A stretch of 64,000 bases of DNA from Rhizobium favelukesii (lineage in GTDB: Bacteria; Pseudomonadota; Alphaproteobacteria; Rhizobiales; Rhizobiaceae): contig NZ_HG916855.1 of the NCBI RefSeq assembly GCF_000577275.2, forward strand, positions 1,302,001-1,366,000, in the 5' to 3' direction. Positions 18,345 to 26,672 of the stretch are shown here, one piece after another. The position numbers and the translations under genes are program-made. A model generated the notes under the pieces. The model was not told the DNA's origin. It did not search any database and saw nothing but the letters and a program-made list of their open reading frames with translations. Each line of letters begins with the position of its first letter. The stretch's first letter is position 1.

Positions 18345-19232
18345 ATGGATTACCGAAGGCGAATTCCATCACTGACGGCACTCATGACGCTGGAAGCCGT
18401 CATCCGTCGGAAGAGTTTCACTTTGGCCGCGGCCGAGCTAGGCGTCACCCAGGCCGCGGTCAGTCGTCAGATTGCGGGTCTGGAGGCGGAGCTCGAGCAG
18501 CCGATGTTCGTGCGCAAACACCGCGCGATCGAACCAACTGCAGCCTGCCTTTGCTTGGGGACGTCCCTCGCGCAGAGTTTTGCGAACATCGCTGATACGA
18601 TCCAGTCCATCCGCTCGTCTGAGAAGGACGTCGTCACAATTGGCGCAACGGTCGCGTTTTCATCCTTCTGGCTTCTTCCACGTCTAGCGCACTTCCGACG
18701 GGAAAACGCTGGAATACAGATTCGTGTCGTCTCGCAGGACACTCGCATCGATTTGAACGCGGGAGACATCGATATAGCGATCCGCTATGGGACGCCGCCT
18801 TTCAGCGACGGAACGGTCATCGCTTCACAGAACGACGCCGTCGTTCCTGTTTGCTCGCCAGAGTACATGCGCGCCCGGCGCTCGCCGGAACTCTCGGCGT
18901 TGGATGAGTTTATCGAAACCGATGCACAGGATCGTTCCTGGCTGTCTTGGGCGAGCTGGGTCGAGAAGACCGGACGTTCGTTGAGCGTCAAGCCCTCGCT
19001 GCGTTTCAACCACTACACGGAAACGATCGCAGCCGCTCGGGCAGGCCAGGGCGTGGCCTTGGGCTGGCGGCTTCTTATCCAAACGTTTCTCGATGATGGG
19101 ACGCTTGTAGAGCTCGGTGAATCAGAGCTTGCGGCAGATGATCATTACAACGTGCTTCTTCCTCTCAGGATGCGTCGAACCATCGCTGCGGACCATGCTG
19201 CTAAATGGCTGACCGCTGCCCTTCATCGTTGA
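18345..19232 (+). CDS. LysR-family regulator (GcvA-like)
   Basis: About 295 residues from the start at 18345, which has GGAG six bases upstream; a longer frame begins at 18255. The N-terminal winged helix (RRIPSLTALMTLEAVIRRKS, then FTLAAAELGVTQAAVSRQIA) is typical of the GcvA/DsdC branch. The effector domain follows with DIDIAIRYGTPPFSDGTV and a late AARAGQGVALGWRLLI segment. It is divergently transcribed from the Rieske oxygenase with about 100 bp between the starts, the usual arrangement for a LysR activator and its target, so it probably responds to the oxygenase substrate or product. Confidence 0.9.
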   Translation: MDYRRRIPSLTALMTLEAVIRRKSFTLAAAELGVTQAAVSRQIAGLEAELEQPMFVRKHRAIEPTAACLCLGTSLAQSFANIADTIQSIRSSEKDVVTIGATVAFSSFWLLPRLAHFRRENAGIQIRVVSQDTRIDLNAGDIDIAIRYGTPPFSDGTVIASQNDAVVPVCSPEYMRARRSPELSALDEFIETDAQDRSWLSWASWVEKTGRSLSVKPSLRFNHYTETIAAARAGQGVALGWRLLIQTFLDDGTLVELGESELAADDHYNVLLPLRMRRTIAADHAAKWLTAALHR

Positions 19233-19247
19233 AGTCGGGAGGCTATA

Positions 19248-19392
19248 CGCCTTGATCCGGCCAAGGGTCAGAGCAAGACGCCGGACTATGTTGTCCTCAA
19301 TCCGGCGGGAAGGTGACAACGCTGACAAACGGCGAATTCGTCGTGTGCGAATCCATTGCCATCATGGCCTGCCTCGAGAGGGAAAATGCCTG
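19248..19392 (+). pseudogene. Glutathione S-transferase N-terminal fragment, frameshifted
   Basis: After the LysR stop, one frame reads LDPAKGQSKTPDYVVLNPAG and the next frame resumes as KVTTLTNGEFVVCESIAIMA. Joined, these give the thioredoxin-like end of a GST (x-P-x-Y-x-x-x-N-P-x-G-K-V-x-x-L-x-x-G-x-F-V-x-x-E-S-x-A-I). The frame change at about 19309-19312 and a stop at 19390-19392 show it is dead. The rest of 19393-19598 has no recognisable gene. Confidence 0.65.
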
Positions 19393-19598
19393 ATCCGGGG
19401 CTGCGTCGATATTCGCGGGTGATGTTCCCGATGATGCGCTCGGCCGACGGATCGAACGGAGCGACCTTTCAGGTCATTGCGATCAATCGCCCGAGCGCGT
19501 GCCCCGGCGAGGACGAACCGAGACAAGCGATGCCCCCGATTGTTTCTCGGCGATCAGACACCATCCGCTGTCGGCAGACCCCGTATGATGGCCGCCGC

Positions 19599-20684
19599 CT
19601 AGGAAACGGTCCTGCGGGGGTCCGGTCGCACGACCAGCTTTCCGACGAAGTTCTTCGCCATGAAGTCGCGCTGAGCGCGGTGGAACTCTGAGAGCGGGTA
19701 GACGCCCGCGACCAACGGCCGGATTTTCTTGGCTTCGATATAGCTCACAAGCCGCCGGAAATCGGCGCGGCTGCCCTGGCTCGACCCATGCAGCTCCAGT
19801 TGCTTCAGGTACATCGTACGAAGGTCGATCTGGACGACCGGCCCTGCGATCGCGCCGGCCGTCGTGTACCGGCCTTCAGGCTTTAGTATCTTAAGGAGGT
19901 CATTGAAGATCGATCCTCCGACCAGGTCGGCGACGACGTCGATCGGCTGACCAAGGCAGGCTTTGTGAACATCAGCAACCAGGTCTCCGCCACGGATAAC
20001 GACCGCCTCTGCACCGATGTCGATCAAGGCTTGCTCCTTGCCGGGCGCCGTCAGCGCGATCGGGATCGCACCACGGGCGCGGGCAAGCTGGATGATCGCC
20101 GAACCGACACCACCCGATGCGCCGGTGACGAAGACGCGTTCTCCTGCTGCCAGACGCGCCCGTTCCAGCATGCGTTCGCCGGTCAGATAGGCGCAGCAAA
20201 ACGTAGCAAGCTCGATATCACTGAGGTCCGTTGCAATGACATGGGCATTTTCGGCCGGCAGCGTCATGAACTCCGCATAACCGCCATCGCGGCCATGGCC
20301 CATATAGTCGATGTCGGCCAGACTGTCGTCGTCGCGATTGTAGATTGAAAAATCGACCATCACCCGCTCGCCAAGGCGCGCCTCTTCCACGCCGTCACCG
20401 ACCGCGACAATGTGGCCGACCGCGTCCGTGCCCTGAATGCGTGGAAAGGTGAGCGTGTTTTTCTGCCGCCGCCAAGTAGAAACGGCAGCGGGGTCATCTT
20501 CGCTACCATAGGCACCCTGGCGCACCCATACATCGGTATTGTTCATGCCGCAGGCCGACACCTTGATCAATACTTCACCGGCAGCCGGGTGAGGGACGGC
20601 GACGTCGGCGCGGTAGACCAGCTTGTCGAGGTCACCGTGCCCTGTCAGCTGGACGGCCGCCATGGTCTTCGGAACGATGGTCAT
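19599..20684 (-). CDS. Zinc-independent MDR-family oxidoreductase (quinone reductase-like)
   Basis: About 361 residues of the medium-chain dehydrogenase/reductase superfamily. The N-terminal GroES-like domain has KVSACGMNNTDVWVRQGAYG and FPRIQGTDAVGHIVAVGDGV; the Rossmann domain has ERVFVTGASGGVGSAIIQLA; the end has LVAGVYPLSEFHRAQRDFMA. The start at 20684 has GAGGAAAT upstream and lies 11 bp after the restored stop of the aminotransferase gene, so it probably belongs to the ectoine-degradation operon. Its substrate in that pathway is unknown. Alternatively it detoxifies a reactive aldehyde or quinone. The position in the operon is seen; the job is inferred. Confidence 0.82.
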   Translation of the reverse strand: MTIVPKTMAAVQLTGHGDLDKLVYRADVAVPHPAAGEVLIKVSACGMNNTDVWVRQGAYGSEDDPAAVSTWRRQKNTLTFPRIQGTDAVGHIVAVGDGVEEARLGERVMVDFSIYNRDDDSLADIDYMGHGRDGGYAEFMTLPAENAHVIATDLSDIELATFCCAYLTGERMLERARLAAGERVFVTGASGGVGSAIIQLARARGAIPIALTAPGKEQALIDIGAEAVVIRGGDLVADVHKACLGQPIDVVADLVGGSIFNDLLKILKPEGRYTTAGAIAGPVVQIDLRTMYLKQLELHGSSQGSRADFRRLVSYIEAKKIRPLVAGVYPLSEFHRAQRDFMAKNFVGKLVVRPDPRRTVS

Positions 20685-20738
20685 CGGATATTTCCTCAAA
20701 CTGATTTGAAAACGGCATCGATTGCGCCCGCTGCTGCC

Positions 20739-22076
20739 TTAACGACGATGTCCGCTTCCTCGCGGGTCAGGCAAAGCGGCGGTTGCAAAGCCGAGGATAT
20801 CTCCCTGGGGCATGGCGCGACCGATCACGCCCCGCTCGAGAAGGGCAGCCGCGATCTGCGGGCCGATCTTGCGGGAGGTATCGAAGAACTTGCGATCGTC
20901 CTTGTCTTCCACGAATTCAACCGCCGCCATCAGCCCGTCGCCGCGCACGTCACCGACATGCTTGTGGGAGCCGAGAGCCTTGGCGAGCTCACCGCGGAAA
21001 TAGGCTCCCGTGTCGCCTGCGTTGTTTACGAGGTCGAGCTCGTCGATAAGCTCGAGATTGGCAATGCCTGCCGCAGCGCAGATCGGATGCGCCGAGTAGG
21101 TCCATCCGTGGCCAATGGCACCCATCTGATCCGAGCCCTGGACCAGCACATGCCAGACCTTGTCGGAGACAATCGTGCCCGAAAGCGGCGCATAGGCCGA
21201 CGTCAAGCCCTTGGCGATGGTAATGAGGCCGGGCTCCATGCCGTAGTGGTCCGAGCCGAACATGGTGCCGAGGCGGCCGAAACCGGTCACCACTTCGTCG
21301 GCGACGAGGAGGATGTCGTATTTGTCGAGAACGGCCTGGATCTTCTGCCAGTAACCCTTCGGCGGCGGCACGATACCACCGGTTCCGAGGATCGGCTCAC
21401 CAATGAAGGCGGCCACAGTATCGGGTCCTTCGGCAAGGATCATCTCTTCAAGCTTGTCAGCGCAATATTGCGAGAACTGCTCTTCGTTCATTAAGCGATC
21501 AGGGCGGCGGAAATAGTAGGGTGCCTCGGTGTGAAGGATCGGTGCACGCGGCAGGTCGAAGGCATTATGAAAGAGCTCGAGCCCGGTCAGCGACCCCGTC
21601 ATCACGCCGGACCCGTGGTAGCCGCGCCAGCGCGAAATGATTTTCTTCTTCTCTGGCCGGCCAAGAATGTTGTTGTAGTACCAGATCAGCTTGATGTTGG
21701 TTTCATTCGCGTCAGAGCCGGAAAGACCGAAATAGACGCGGCTCATGCCTTTCGGAGCGCGGTCGATGATCATCTTCGACAGCCTGATCGAGGCTTCGGT
21801 GCCGTGACCGACATAGGCATGGTAATAGGCAAGGTTCGTTGCCTGGTTGGCGATCGCGTCGGCAATTTTCTGGCGGCCGTAGCCGACGTTCACACAATAG
21901 AGCCCGGCAAAGGCGTCAAGGCTGGTACGGCCGTCGATATCGGTGATGTAGGCGCCTTCGCCCGAGCCGATGACGCGCGTCGGCGTCTCGCCGCGCGCAT
22001 GCATGCCCATATGCGTCGATGGGTGGAAGAAATGGTCCCGGTCCCAGGCGTTGAGTTCGTTGCTTCTTTCCAACAT
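20739..22076 (-). CDS. doeD: Class III omega-aminotransferase of ectoine catabolism (DoeD/Atf-like), C-terminus frameshifted
   Basis: PLP-dependent transaminase: SGSDANETNIKLIWYYNNIL, RWRGYHGSG, LLVADEVVTGFGRLG, and the PLP lysine in LITIAKGLTSAYAPLSG. It likely converts 2,4-diaminobutyrate to aspartate semialdehyde, since the aldehyde dehydrogenase is next door. The frame ends abnormally: after ILGFA it reads TAALPDPRGSGHRR and stops. Removing one T at 20783-20784 (an extra A on the coding strand) restores PPLCLTREEADIVVKAAAGA followed by IDAVFKSV and a stop at 20696, the family's usual end. So the open frame lost about 28 native C-terminal residues. Sequencing error or true mutation cannot be told here. 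Confidence 0.85.
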   Translation of the reverse strand: MLERSNELNAWDRDHFFHPSTHMGMHARGETPTRVIGSGEGAYITDIDGRTSLDAFAGLYCVNVGYGRQKIADAIANQATNLAYYHAYVGHGTEASIRLSKMIIDRAPKGMSRVYFGLSGSDANETNIKLIWYYNNILGRPEKKKIISRWRGYHGSGVMTGSLTGLELFHNAFDLPRAPILHTEAPYYFRRPDRLMNEEQFSQYCADKLEEMILAEGPDTVAAFIGEPILGTGGIVPPPKGYWQKIQAVLDKYDILLVADEVVTGFGRLGTMFGSDHYGMEPGLITIAKGLTSAYAPLSGTIVSDKVWHVLVQGSDQMGAIGHGWTYSAHPICAAAGIANLELIDELDLVNNAGDTGAYFRGELAKALGSHKHVGDVRGDGLMAAVEFVEDKDDRKFFDTSRKIGPQIAAALLERGVIGRAMPQGDILGFATAALPDPRGSGHRR

Positions 22077-22112
22077 GGCAGTCGTCCTTGATCTATTGAT
22101 TGGGAGCCGGCC

Positions 22113-23609
22113 TCAGGCGGCGGTGTCGATGCAGAGATATTTGAGTTCGGTGAAAGCCTCGATGCCATGGCGCGATCCCTCGCGGCCCAGGCCGGACTGT
22201 TTCCAGCCTCCGAAGGGGATCGGTCCGCCTGTGATCTTCACCCGGTTGATGGCAACCATGCCGTATTCGAGCGCGCGGCCAAGCCGCATCTGCCTTGCAC
22301 CATTGCCGGTGACGACGTAGGCGACCAGACCGTATTGGGTATCATTGGCCCTGGCGACGACGTCTTCTTCCGTATCAAAGAGCGTGATGGCGGCCACCGG
22401 GCCGAAGGTCTCCTCGCGCATGATCAACGCATCGGCAGGGACGTTCGTCAAAAGCGTCGGCTCGAAGAACAGCTTGCCTGCCTTGTGGCGTCTGCCGCCG
22501 GTGACAAGCTTTGCGCCGCGCTTTACGGCGTCGTCGACCTGTTCTTCGACCTTCATGACGGCCCGCTCATGCATGAGCGGGCCGATCGCAGCACCCGGCG
22601 AGAGCCCGTCTGCGACCTTCAGCGCCTTGATGCGCGCGGCAAAGGCTTCCTCGAAACGCGTTGCGATCGAACGGTGGACGAAGATGCGGTTGGCAGCGAG
22701 GCAATCCTGGCCTGATGTCGCAAACTTAGCGTCGATCGCGATTCTTGCGGCGTGGTCGATGTCGGCATCCTCGAAAATGATCAGCGGGGCATGGCCGCCA
22801 AGTTCCATGACGAGCCTCTTCATCGTCGCAGCGCATTGCGCCGCGATCAGCCGGCCAACGCCGGTCGAGCCGGTGAAGCTGATTGCGCGCACACGTTCGT
22901 CCTCGCACATGCGCCCGACGATGGAGGCAGCATCGCCTGTGATGACGTTAAAGACGCCGGCAGGAAGACCGGCGCGCTCGCCGAGTTCGGCAAGGGCAAG
23001 TGCCGATAGCGGCGTTTCCGAGGAGGGATGGGCAACGACGGTGCAGCCGGCAGCAAGTGCCGCCGCCGCCTTTCGGGTGATCATTGCGCAAGGGAAATTC
23101 CAAGGGGTGACAATGCCTACGACACCGAGCGCTTCGCGGCGCACGATCATCTCCGCGCCCGGTAAATGGCTCGTCACGTTTTCGGCGTTCAGCCGCTTGC
23201 CCTCTTCGGCGTACCACTCGATGAAAGATGCCGCGTAGTCGATCTCGCCCCGAGATTCAGACACCGGCTTTCCCTGTTCAAGCGTCATGATGAGCGAAAG
23301 ATCATCCTTGGCCGCAAGTATCAGCTCATACCATTTTCTCAGGATCCGGGCCCGCTCCTGCGGCAGCAAGGCACGCCATGCGGGCATCGCCCGGGCGGCT
23401 GCATCGATGGCAACCGCGGTCTCGTCGGCGCCAAGGCTTGCAACCCAGGCGATTGTCGCGCCGCTTGCAGGATCCGTGACCTCGAAACTCTTATTGCCGG
23501 CGCCAGCCGACCAGCGGCCATCGACATAGGCGAGGTCGCGAAGCAGATGCCTGTCCTTGAGGCGCGAAACCGCAGGGTGAAAATCGGGGCGGGCAAAAAC
23601 CGCAGTCAT
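22113..23609 (-). CDS. doeC: NAD(P)-dependent aldehyde dehydrogenase, succinate-/aspartate-semialdehyde type (DoeC/Ssd-like)
   Basis: 498 residues of the GabD-type aldehyde dehydrogenase family. Visible motifs: VVGIVTPWNFPCAMITRKAA, FTGSTGVGRLIAAQ, catalytic Glu in MELGGHAPLIIFEDAD, catalytic Cys in ATSGQDCLAANRIFV, and REETFGPVAAITLF. In ectoine degradation this enzyme oxidises aspartate semialdehyde to aspartate. It is the first gene of the minus-strand operon, 36 bp before the transaminase. Between it and asnC (23610-23728) are two related T-rich words (GATTTTGTC and GATTGTC) that might be AsnC contacts. Strictly on sequence it could be a succinate-semialdehyde dehydrogenase; the neighbours favour DoeC. 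Confidence 0.88.
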   Translation of the reverse strand: MTAVFARPDFHPAVSRLKDRHLLRDLAYVDGRWSAGAGNKSFEVTDPASGATIAWVASLGADETAVAIDAAARAMPAWRALLPQERARILRKWYELILAAKDDLSLIMTLEQGKPVSESRGEIDYAASFIEWYAEEGKRLNAENVTSHLPGAEMIVRREALGVVGIVTPWNFPCAMITRKAAAALAAGCTVVAHPSSETPLSALALAELGERAGLPAGVFNVITGDAASIVGRMCEDERVRAISFTGSTGVGRLIAAQCAATMKRLVMELGGHAPLIIFEDADIDHAARIAIDAKFATSGQDCLAANRIFVHRSIATRFEEAFAARIKALKVADGLSPGAAIGPLMHERAVMKVEEQVDDAVKRGAKLVTGGRRHKAGKLFFEPTLLTNVPADALIMREETFGPVAAITLFDTEEDVVARANDTQYGLVAYVVTGNGARQMRLGRALEYGMVAINRVKITGGPIPFGGWKQSGLGREGSRHGIEAFTELKYLCIDTAA

Positions 23610-23728
23610 AACCTGTCTCCTCGTTGCCGACGGGGAAGTCTGTCACGAGAGGAGACGAGATTTTGTCCTTTAAGGGTGGCCGAAACAGAGAGATTGTCTA
23701 AGGCTGCTTTTTCAACCGCGCGATCTGT

Positions 23729-24226
23729 CTATGAATCAGATTGCGTTTCGCCGGCCTGCACGAGGGCTACGACCGGGAGCACCAGTTCGTCCTTGACGGT
23801 CTTGGTGACGATATAGGTGAAATAGCGCGCAATACCGAGTTCGCGGTCCAAAAGCCCATCAATCAGCCGCTGATAAGCGTCGATATCGGGCGCCACAATT
23901 TTCAAGAAGTAGTCGACACCACCCCCCACACCCCAGCAGCCGATGACCTCGGGAATGCCCGAGATCACCCGCTCGAAGCGTTCGAAATCGCTCTGGCGGT
24001 GATTGGCGAGGGTAATTTCGACCATGACGCTTGCCACCGGCGCAATCCGGCGAAGCGCAATGCGTGCGTGATAACCGGTCACGATGCCGGCTTTTTCGAG
24101 CTTTCGCAACCGCATCCAGCAAGGGGTCGGCGAAAGGCCGGCCTTTTCGGCCAGCGCTAGCTTGGTGATGCGTCCATCGCGCTGAATTGCATCGAGAATT
24201 CGCAAATCGATGGCGTCTAGCTTCAT
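23729..24226 (-). CDS. AsnC/Lrp-family regulator of the ectoine locus
   Basis: 165 residues. The N-terminal HTH (LDAIDLRILDAIQRDGRITK, LALAEKAGLSPTPCWMRLRK) is followed by an Lrp ligand-binding (RAM) domain with VIGCWGVGGGVDYFLKIVAP. The start at 24226 follows GGGGAAG. Lrp-type regulators form octamers and respond to amino acids. An asnC gene next to enuR, the semialdehyde dehydrogenase and the transaminase is the known arrangement in ectoine loci, where AsnC supports EnuR in sensing pathway metabolites such as 2,4-diaminobutyrate. It diverges from enuR across 100 bp. Confidence 0.9.
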   Translation of the reverse strand: MKLDAIDLRILDAIQRDGRITKLALAEKAGLSPTPCWMRLRKLEKAGIVTGYHARIALRRIAPVASVMVEITLANHRQSDFERFERVISGIPEVIGCWGVGGGVDYFLKIVAPDIDAYQRLIDGLLDRELGIARYFTYIVTKTVKDELVLPVVALVQAGETQSDS

Positions 24227-24323
24227 GGCTTCCCCGGGGCTGCAAATCATTTCAAAAGCGAGGAAAAGACAATGGAAGCGTGTTTTGCCATTGTCAATTG
24301 AACTGATTTTCACCAGTGTTGAA

Positions 24324-24336
24324 ATCATGACAAATT
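24324..24336 (-). promoter_or_regulatory. Candidate EnuR autoregulatory box at the enuR start
   Basis: ATCATGACAAATT, read on the minus strand as AATTTGTCATGAT, matches the EnuR-like box upstream of ehuA with one extra T. It overlaps the ATG of enuR. A shorter ATTGTCA lies at 24290-24296. Position and resemblance suggest autoregulation, but the site is short. Confidence 0.35.
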
Positions 24337-25712
24337 GGCGCCCCGATCCGTTGCAGCTTCGACGTCCGGCCTATCTCTCGCTTGCCGAGCAGATTGCCAG
24401 CGCGATCACCGACGGCAAGCTTTCGGACGGCACCAGGCTTCCACCGCATCGCAAACTCGCCGACGACCTGAAGCTTTCTGTCCAGACTGTCAGCCGCGCC
24501 TATGACGAGCTGATAAGGCGTGGGCTGATTTCAGGCGAGATCGGCCGGGGCAGCTTCGTGCAGACGCGTCCGCGCGAGCCCGAACCTCCCTATCTGCCGG
24601 AGCGGCTTGGCGAGGTGATCGATCTTTCGATCCTGAAACCTGTTTGCGAACAGATCCATCTCGAAAAGATGCGGCAGGCCTTCGGCTGGCTATCGGAAAA
24701 CCTGCCGTCGAGCTCGGCTCTGTCATTCCGTCCGAATATGGTCTTCCCGCGCCACCGAAAGGTCGCCGTGGAATGGCTGGCGCGCTGCGGGCTTGATGTC
24801 TCGCCGCTCAACATCAGCGTGACGAACGGCGCCACATCCGGCATGACGGTCGCGCTGATGAGCGTTGCCCCACCAGGCTCCACCATCGCGACCGAGGCAA
24901 TCAGCCACCATACGCTCGTCCCCCTTTCGACCTATCTCGGTCTGCATCTGGAGGGGCTTGCAATCGACGAGGAAGGGATGATCCCTGCAGCGTTGGATGA
25001 AGCATGCCGGAAGGGACCGGTCCGCGCGGTATTCCTCCAGCCCTCGGTTATCAACCCGATGGCAGCGCTGATGAGCGAGGCGCGGCGCCGGCAATTGGCG
25101 GACGTCGCGGCGCGGCATGACATTGCCATCATCGAGAACGACATCTTGGGGCCGATGGTCGAGGATCGCGCCCCACCGATCGCAGCCTTTGCGCCCGAGC
25201 GAACACTCTACGTCACGAGCTTCACCAAGATCACGGTGCCGGGCCTTCGCATCGGCTACCTCGCGGCCCCTGACCGCTACGTTGCTGCCGTTGCCAACCG
25301 CCATCTGGTATCGAACTGGATGGCCACGCCGGCAATGGCCGAGATCGCCACGCGCTGGGTGAGTGACGGAACAGCATTGGAACTCGTTAACTGGCAACGC
25401 CAGGCGCTGAAAAGCCGGCATGCGATTGCTGCAGAGGCGCTGGCCGGACTTTCCTATCGCGCCCACCCGCAGAGCCTGCATGTCTGGCTGCCGCTGCCAG
25501 GCGGCCACGTCGAAGATTCCTTTGTCTCGCAGGCGCGCTTGCGTGGCGTGGCGATCGCGCCGGGTAGTTCCTTCCGCACCGCCGACCAGGGATGGACACC
25601 GGCCGTGCGGATCTCGCTCGGCTCGACAACCGAGAGCGAATTGCGCACGGGCCTTGGGATCGTCGCGTCTCTGGCGCAGGGTGACCCCGAAGCACTCTTG
25701 CTTGCGATTTGA
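24327..25712 (+). CDS. enuR: EnuR, MocR/GntR-type regulator of ectoine utilisation
   Basis: 461 residues. The N-terminal GntR winged helix (LSLAEQIASAITDGKLSDGT, LPPHRKLADDLKLSVQTVSR) is fused to an aminotransferase class I fold (about 110-455) with the PLP-lysine region TSFTKITVPGLRIGY and an IIENDI segment. MocR proteins bind PLP but do not transaminate. EnuR is the repressor of ectoine genes and is relieved by N-alpha-acetyl-diaminobutyrate and diaminobutyrate. The start at 24327 is chosen because similarity begins at MTNWRPDP. It lies just upstream of ehuABCD-eutABCDE and diverges from asnC, as in other ectoine users. Confidence 0.92.
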   Translation: MTNWRPDPLQLRRPAYLSLAEQIASAITDGKLSDGTRLPPHRKLADDLKLSVQTVSRAYDELIRRGLISGEIGRGSFVQTRPREPEPPYLPERLGEVIDLSILKPVCEQIHLEKMRQAFGWLSENLPSSSALSFRPNMVFPRHRKVAVEWLARCGLDVSPLNISVTNGATSGMTVALMSVAPPGSTIATEAISHHTLVPLSTYLGLHLEGLAIDEEGMIPAALDEACRKGPVRAVFLQPSVINPMAALMSEARRRQLADVAARHDIAIIENDILGPMVEDRAPPIAAFAPERTLYVTSFTKITVPGLRIGYLAAPDRYVAAVANRHLVSNWMATPAMAEIATRWVSDGTALELVNWQRQALKSRHAIAAEALAGLSYRAHPQSLHVWLPLPGGHVEDSFVSQARLRGVAIAPGSSFRTADQGWTPAVRISLGSTTESELRTGLGIVASLAQGDPEALLLAI

Positions 25713-25745
25713 CAGTCCTGCCCTCGGATTGAGCAGGTCCAGAAT

Positions 25746-25780
25746 AATTGTCATGATATTATTTTGCGAATTGACATGAT
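25746..25780 (+). promoter_or_regulatory. Direct-repeat EnuR-type operator upstream of ehuA
   Basis: AATTGTCATGAT (25746-25757) and AATTGACATGAT (25769-25780) match at 11 of 12 positions and are 23 bp apart start to start, about two helical turns. MocR regulators typically bind paired direct repeats like this. They lie 55-90 bp upstream of the ehuA start, where TTGACA (25771-25776) could also serve as a -35 element. Confidence 0.65.
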
Positions 25781-25834
25781 TTGGAACCATCTTCATCGTT
25801 AGCGCATTGCTTGTCTCAACAGGGAGAGACATGA

Positions 25835-26620
25835 ATGCCGACGCCCATCATCCGCATCGACAGCATCGTCAAGAGATATGGTCCGCTGACCGTGCTCGAC
25901 GGCCTGTCGATGAATGTCATGCCGGGTGAAAAGCTGGCACTGATCGGCCCCTCCGGATCGGGGAAAACCACGATCCTGCGCATTTTGATGACGCTGGAGG
26001 CCATCAGCGGCGGTCATATCGAGGTCGATGGCGAGCAGCTTTATCACATGCCGCGCGGTAACGCGCTGGTGGCGGCCGACGAGCGCCATCTGCGCAGGAT
26101 GCGCGAAAAAATCGGCATGGTGTTCCAGCACTTCAATCTTTTCCCCCACAAGTGCGTGCTCGACAACGTCACGCTCGCGCCGATGCTGACCAAGGGCATC
26201 AAGCGTGTGGACGCCGAAAAACGTGCAATGGAACTTCTCGACATGGTCGGCCTCGCCGATAAGGCCACAAGCGCTCCCGCCCAGCTTTCGGGCGGGCAGA
26301 AACAGCGCGTCGCGATTGCGCGGGCACTGGCATTGTCGCCGAAGATAATGCTGTTCGACGAGGTGACCTCGGCTCTCGACCCTGAACTGGTCGAGGAAGT
26401 GCTGAGCGTCATGAAGCGGCTCGCCTCCGAGACCGACATGACCATGCTGCTCGTCACCCACGAGATGGGCTTTGCTCACGACTTTGCCGACCGCGTCTTG
26501 TTTTTCGACCGCGGCAAGATCGTCGAGGAGGGCAAGCCCAACGACATTTTTCGCAATCCGACGCAGGAGCGCACGCAGACTTTCCTGCGCAAGATCATCG
26601 CGGCCGGCCATCGCATCTGA
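25835..26620 (+). CDS. ehuA: Ectoine/5-hydroxyectoine ABC transporter ATP-binding protein EhuA
   Basis: 261 residues. Walker [13 protein letters not shown], signature [15 protein letters not shown], Walker [17 protein letters not shown] and H-loop LLVTHEMGF are all present. It is a polar-amino-acid-type ATPase with a 10-12 residue insertion after Walker A ([16 protein letters not shown]) seen in EhuA/HisP-like proteins. It heads the ehuABCD-eutABCDE operon, about 120 bp downstream of enuR and just after the direct-repeat operator. It powers import of ectoine and hydroxyectoine, used by rhizobia as nutrients as well as stress protectants. Confidence 0.95.
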   Translation: MPTPIIRIDSIVKRYGPLTVLDGLSMNVMPGEKLALIGPSGSGKTTILRILMTLEAISGGHIEVDGEQLYHMPRGNALVAADERHLRRMREKIGMVFQHFNLFPHKCVLDNVTLAPMLTKGIKRVDAEKRAMELLDMVGLADKATSAPAQLSGGQKQRVAIARALALSPKIMLFDEVTSALDPELVEEVLSVMKRLASETDMTMLLVTHEMGFAHDFADRVLFFDRGKIVEEGKPNDIFRNPTQERTQTFLRKIIAAGHRI

Positions 26621-26672
26621 CCGCAATGCAAATGAAAAACCGACAATCCAAGGACAACCAGGAGCAGGGAAC

